A stretch of DNA of 64,000 nucleotides from Janthinobacterium agaricidamnosum NBRC 102515 = DSM 9628 (GTDB lineage Bacteria; Pseudomonadota; Gammaproteobacteria; Burkholderiales; Burkholderiaceae_D). Location: NCBI RefSeq assembly GCF_000723165.1, contig NZ_HG322949.1:2328881-2392880 (forward strand), in the 5' to 3' direction. Each line of letters begins with the position of its first letter. The first letter of the stretch is position 1. The notes below the pieces were generated by a model, which was not told the DNA's origin, ran no database searches, and worked only from the letters and a program-made list of their open reading frames with translations. Made by a program: the position numbers and the translations under genes. Positions 61,278-64,000 of the stretch are shown piece after piece.

Positions 61278-63683
61278 ATGCGTTGTGCGATCCTCGGATT
61301 TGTCGCCGGCGCGGCCTTGCTGCAAACCCGCGCGGTGTTGCCCGGGCAGGCGACCATGCTTGCCTGTAGCGTTGCCGCCGTCCTGATCCTGCTGCTATGG
61401 CGTGGCCCGCTGCGCGCCGCGCTGGCCGGTCTTGTATTGGGATTTTGCTGGGCCGCGCTGCTGGCCCAGTTCGCGTTGGCGCCGCAACTGGCCAAGGAAG
61501 ACGAGGGGCAGGATATCACGCTGGTCGGCACCATAGACAGCCTGCCTTATCATTTTGCGCAAGGCGTGCGTTTCAATTTCGCGGTGGAGCGGGTGCATGG
61601 CGATACCAGGGCGCCGGCTAGGGTGCCGCCGCGGATAGCCTTGTCGTGGTATGCGGGGTTTCGGGATACGGTCGCCGGGGCCACGCAGGTCGGCGACGTG
61701 CAGCCCGGCGAGCGCTGGCAATTGACGGTGCGGCTGCAACGGCCGCATGGCAACGCGAATCCCCATGCCTTCGACTATGAAGTGTGGCTGCTGGAGCAGG
61801 GCTTGCGCGCTACCGGTTATGTGCGGCCCGGCCACAAGAACCGGCGCATCGACAGTTTTGTGTTCAGTCCCGGCAACCTGGTCGAGCGCAGCCGCGCCGC
61901 CTTGCGCGAACGTATCATGCGCAGCCTGGACGGCAAACCGTACGCCGGCGTGATCGTCGCGCTGGTGGTCGGCGACCAGCGCGCGATTGCGCAATCGGAC
62001 TGGAAAGTATTCAACCGCACCGGCATCAGCCACCTGATCTCGATTTCCGGTCTGCATATCACGATGATCGCCGGCCTGTTCGCGCTGATCGCCTCGCACT
62101 TGTGGCGGCGCTCCTTTTTCACCGGCCGGCAATTGCCATTGATCTTGCCGGCGCAAAAAGTCGCCGCGCTGGCCGGCGTCTTGGCCGCGTTGCTGTATGT
62201 GCTGCTGGCCGGCTTCGGCGTGCCGGCCCAGCGCACCTTGTACATGCTGATCGTGGTCGCTATCGCGCTGTGGTCGGGGCGCATCACGAACGTATCGCAT
62301 GTGCTGTGCAGCGCGCTCGGACTGGTGGTGCTGCTCGATCCGTGGGCCGTGCTGTGGCCGGGGTTCTGGCTGTCGTTCGGCGCGGTCGCCATCATCCTGT
62401 ATGCGACGGTCGGGCGCACCGTGCGCCGGCCCGATCCTTTACTTAGCCGTGGCCAGCGCCTGCGCGACAAGCTGATGCTGGGCGCGCATACCCAGTATGT
62501 CGTCACGCTGGGACTGGTGCCGCTGACGATGCTGCTGTTTTCGCAGGTGTCGCTGGTCAGCCCGGTGGCCAATGCGCTGGCGATTCCCTTGATCAGCCTG
62601 GTCGTCACGCCGTTGTCGCTGGCCGGCAGCTTGCTGCCGGCGCCATTGTCCGGCGGGTTGCTGTGGCTGGCGCACGCCATCGTGCAAGGCTTGGCGATGC
62701 TGCTGGAATGGCTGGGCGCTTACCGTTTTGCGGTGTGGAGCGGCCCGGCGCCGCCGTGGTGGAGCTTTTGCTGGGCCTTGACCGGCACCTTGTGGATGCT
62801 GGCGCCGCGCGGCTGGCCGCATCGCTGGCTCGGCGCGCTCAGCTGGATACCGCTGCTGACCGCGTTACCGGCCCATCCGCCGGATGGCCAGCTGTGGGTC
62901 ACCGCGTTCGACGTCGGGCAGGGCATGGCGCTGCTGATTGAGACCGGCCATCACCGCCTGCTGTACGACACCGGGCCGTTTTATTCGCCCGATTCGGACG
63001 GCGGCAACCGCGTCATCGTGCCGTACCTGAAGGCGCGCGGCATCGACACATTGGATGGGATGATCGTGTCGCACAGCGACGCCGACCATGCCGGCGGCGC
63101 GCTGTCGCTGCTCGATAATCTGCGGGTCGGCTGGGTGCTGTCGTCGCTGTGGCCGTATCATCCGATCGTGCAAGCGGCGGCGCGGCATCGGCATTGTGTG
63201 GCGGGACAGGGCTGGAGCTGGGATGGCGTGCGCTTCGAGATGCTGCATCCGTTGCCGGCCAGCTACGACGACGCGGCGCTGAAATCGAACGCGCGCAGTT
63301 GCACCTTGAAAATCAGCGTCGCCGGCCAGTCGATGCTGCTGGCCGGCGATATCGAAGCGGTGCAGGAAGCGCAATTACTGATGCGCGCCCGCGACCAGCT
63401 GGCCGCCGATGTGCTGCTGGCGCCGCACCACGGCAGCGGCACCTCGTCGACCGCGGGCTTTCTGGCGGCGGTGCATCCCGGCCTGGCGATTTTCCAGGTC
63501 GGCCATCGCAACCGCTATCAGCATCCGAAGCCGGAGGTGTACCAGCGTTACGGCGAGCTGGGCATCCGGCGGCTGCGCACCGATGAATCGGGCGCGCTGA
63601 CGCTGCGGTTTGGCGCCGGCAGTGCGGGCATCGAGGTGGAGGAGTATCGCCGCGAGCATCGGCGCTACTGGCATGGACAGTAG
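61278..63683 (+). CDS. comEC: DNA internalization protein ComEC/Rec2
   Basis: 801-residue polytopic channel for transport of single-stranded DNA across the inner membrane in natural transformation. An N-terminal OB-like DUF4131 part is followed by the competence domain with many helices (ISHLISISGLHITMIAGL) and a C-terminal MBL domain with TAFDVGQGMALLIE, VSHSDADHAGG, LLAGDIE and APHHGSGTS. ATG 61278 (MRCAILGFVAG) is preferred to GTG 61260, since families begin at this point. It contrasts with the stand-alone MBL protein in the island. An IS3 element starts within 30 bp downstream. Confidence 0.93.
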   Translation: MRCAILGFVAGAALLQTRAVLPGQATMLACSVAAVLILLLWRGPLRAALAGLVLGFCWAALLAQFALAPQLAKEDEGQDITLVGTIDSLPYHFAQGVRFNFAVERVHGDTRAPARVPPRIALSWYAGFRDTVAGATQVGDVQPGERWQLTVRLQRPHGNANPHAFDYEVWLLEQGLRATGYVRPGHKNRRIDSFVFSPGNLVERSRAALRERIMRSLDGKPYAGVIVALVVGDQRAIAQSDWKVFNRTGISHLISISGLHITMIAGLFALIASHLWRRSFFTGRQLPLILPAQKVAALAGVLAALLYVLLAGFGVPAQRTLYMLIVVAIALWSGRITNVSHVLCSALGLVVLLDPWAVLWPGFWLSFGAVAIILYATVGRTVRRPDPLLSRGQRLRDKLMLGAHTQYVVTLGLVPLTMLLFSQVSLVSPVANALAIPLISLVVTPLSLAGSLLPAPLSGGLLWLAHAIVQGLAMLLEWLGAYRFAVWSGPAPPWWSFCWALTGTLWMLAPRGWPHRWLGALSWIPLLTALPAHPPDGQLWVTAFDVGQGMALLIETGHHRLLYDTGPFYSPDSDGGNRVIVPYLKARGIDTLDGMIVSHSDADHAGGALSLLDNLRVGWVLSSLWPYHPIVQAAARHRHCVAGQGWSWDGVRFEMLHPLPASYDDAALKSNARSCTLKISVAGQSMLLAGDIEAVQEAQLLMRARDQLAADVLLAPHHGSGTSSTAGFLAAVHPGLAIFQVGHRNRYQHPKPEVYQRYGELGIRRLRTDESGALTLRFGAGSAGIEVEEYRREHRRYWHGQ

Positions 63684-63713
63684 ATATGCTTTGTTTGAAT
63701 CTCCACGAGTCTG

Positions 63714-64000
63714 CTAGACACTCGCGAGCCTTTCAAAATGCCTTCGCTCAAACTCTACTGGCGAAAGCCTGTCATTAAATCCGTGGCGGCGCTTCGGATT
63801 GTAGAACATCTCGATGTAGTCGAAGATGTCCTGCCTGGCGTCATCCCTTGTTGCATAGGTCTTGCGCTTGATGCGCTCACGCTTCAGCAGTTGGAAGAAG
63901 CTTTCAGCGACAGCATTGTCGTGACAGTTTCCACGTCGGCTCATGCTTGCTTCCAGCCGATGCGCAGTCAAGAAATCGCGCCAATCCTTGCTAGTGAACT
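63714..64000 (-). mobile_element. IS3-family insertion sequence, transposase OrfB 3' part (truncated by window edge)
   Basis: The last about 95 residues of an IS3-family OrfB transposase are visible, with the signature SMSRRGNCHDNAVAESFFQLLK (third catalytic Glu in ESFF), KTYATRDDARQDIFDYIEMFYN and KRRHGFNDRLSPVEFE. The frame continues off the right edge. The IS terminus should lie between the comEC stop (63683) and 63713, but I could not delimit the inverted repeat. Confidence 0.9.

Overview
The window is a chromosomal stretch of a high-GC beta-proteobacterium, most likely Oxalobacteraceae (Janthinobacterium/Massilia/Duganella group). Support comes from the coding style, the LifO-dependent lipase pair, the prfB-lysS order with a programmed RF2 frameshift, and the mix of secreted glucanases, chemoreceptors and c-di-GMP enzymes. 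No tRNA, rRNA or CRISPR array was seen. The assignment rests on protein resemblance by eye only.

Layout. 1-7.4 kb holds housekeeping genes: rimO (5' end cut off), metC, a small membrane protein, serB and mfd. 7.4-16 kb is environmental: a secreted RICIN/beta-helix lipoprotein behind a LacI-type operator and a structured leader, a 5'-nucleotidase, an 870-bp non-coding stretch with a MITE-like inverted-repeat element, then an overlapping chemoreceptor and GGDEF-EAL pair. 16-21.8 kb has a large wHTH-NTPase regulator, a lipase/foldase operon and a divergent TetR gene with a palindrome between them. 21.9-37.7 kb has mrcA, an OPT transporter, a LysE-like exporter with a divergent LysR, a YecA-like SEC-C protein, a POT transporter, ppnN, lysS, prfB and cpdB.

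37.8-50.7 kb is an accessory island read entirely on the minus strand between cpdB and recJ. Its core is a tightly coupled operon: CHAT protease-SIR2 fusion, STAND NTPase with a WD40 propeller, a second caspase-like protease, a patatin lipase and a ComEC-like metallo-beta-lactamase-fold protein. It is followed by an Xre-RES toxin-antitoxin pair with its own palindromic operator, a DUF2288 protein, and a lipoprotein plus helical protein pair. The layout looks like a multi-effector, apoptosis-like conflict or immunity system: NTPase sensor, two caspase-fold proteases, an NAD-targeting fold, a phospholipase and a hydrolase. Two lesions (a 1-nt frameshift in CHAT-SIR2 and an in-frame TAG in the second protease) suggest this copy is decaying, switched off, or carries assembly errors.

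50.9-64 kb returns to core genes: recJ, an RpfE-type protein, a tandem lolC/lolE-like duplication with lolD, tatD, a decayed SDR gene, a GH128 glucanase lipoprotein, an MFS exporter with an ArsR regulator and twin operator sites, and comEC. A truncated IS3-family transposase lies at the right edge.
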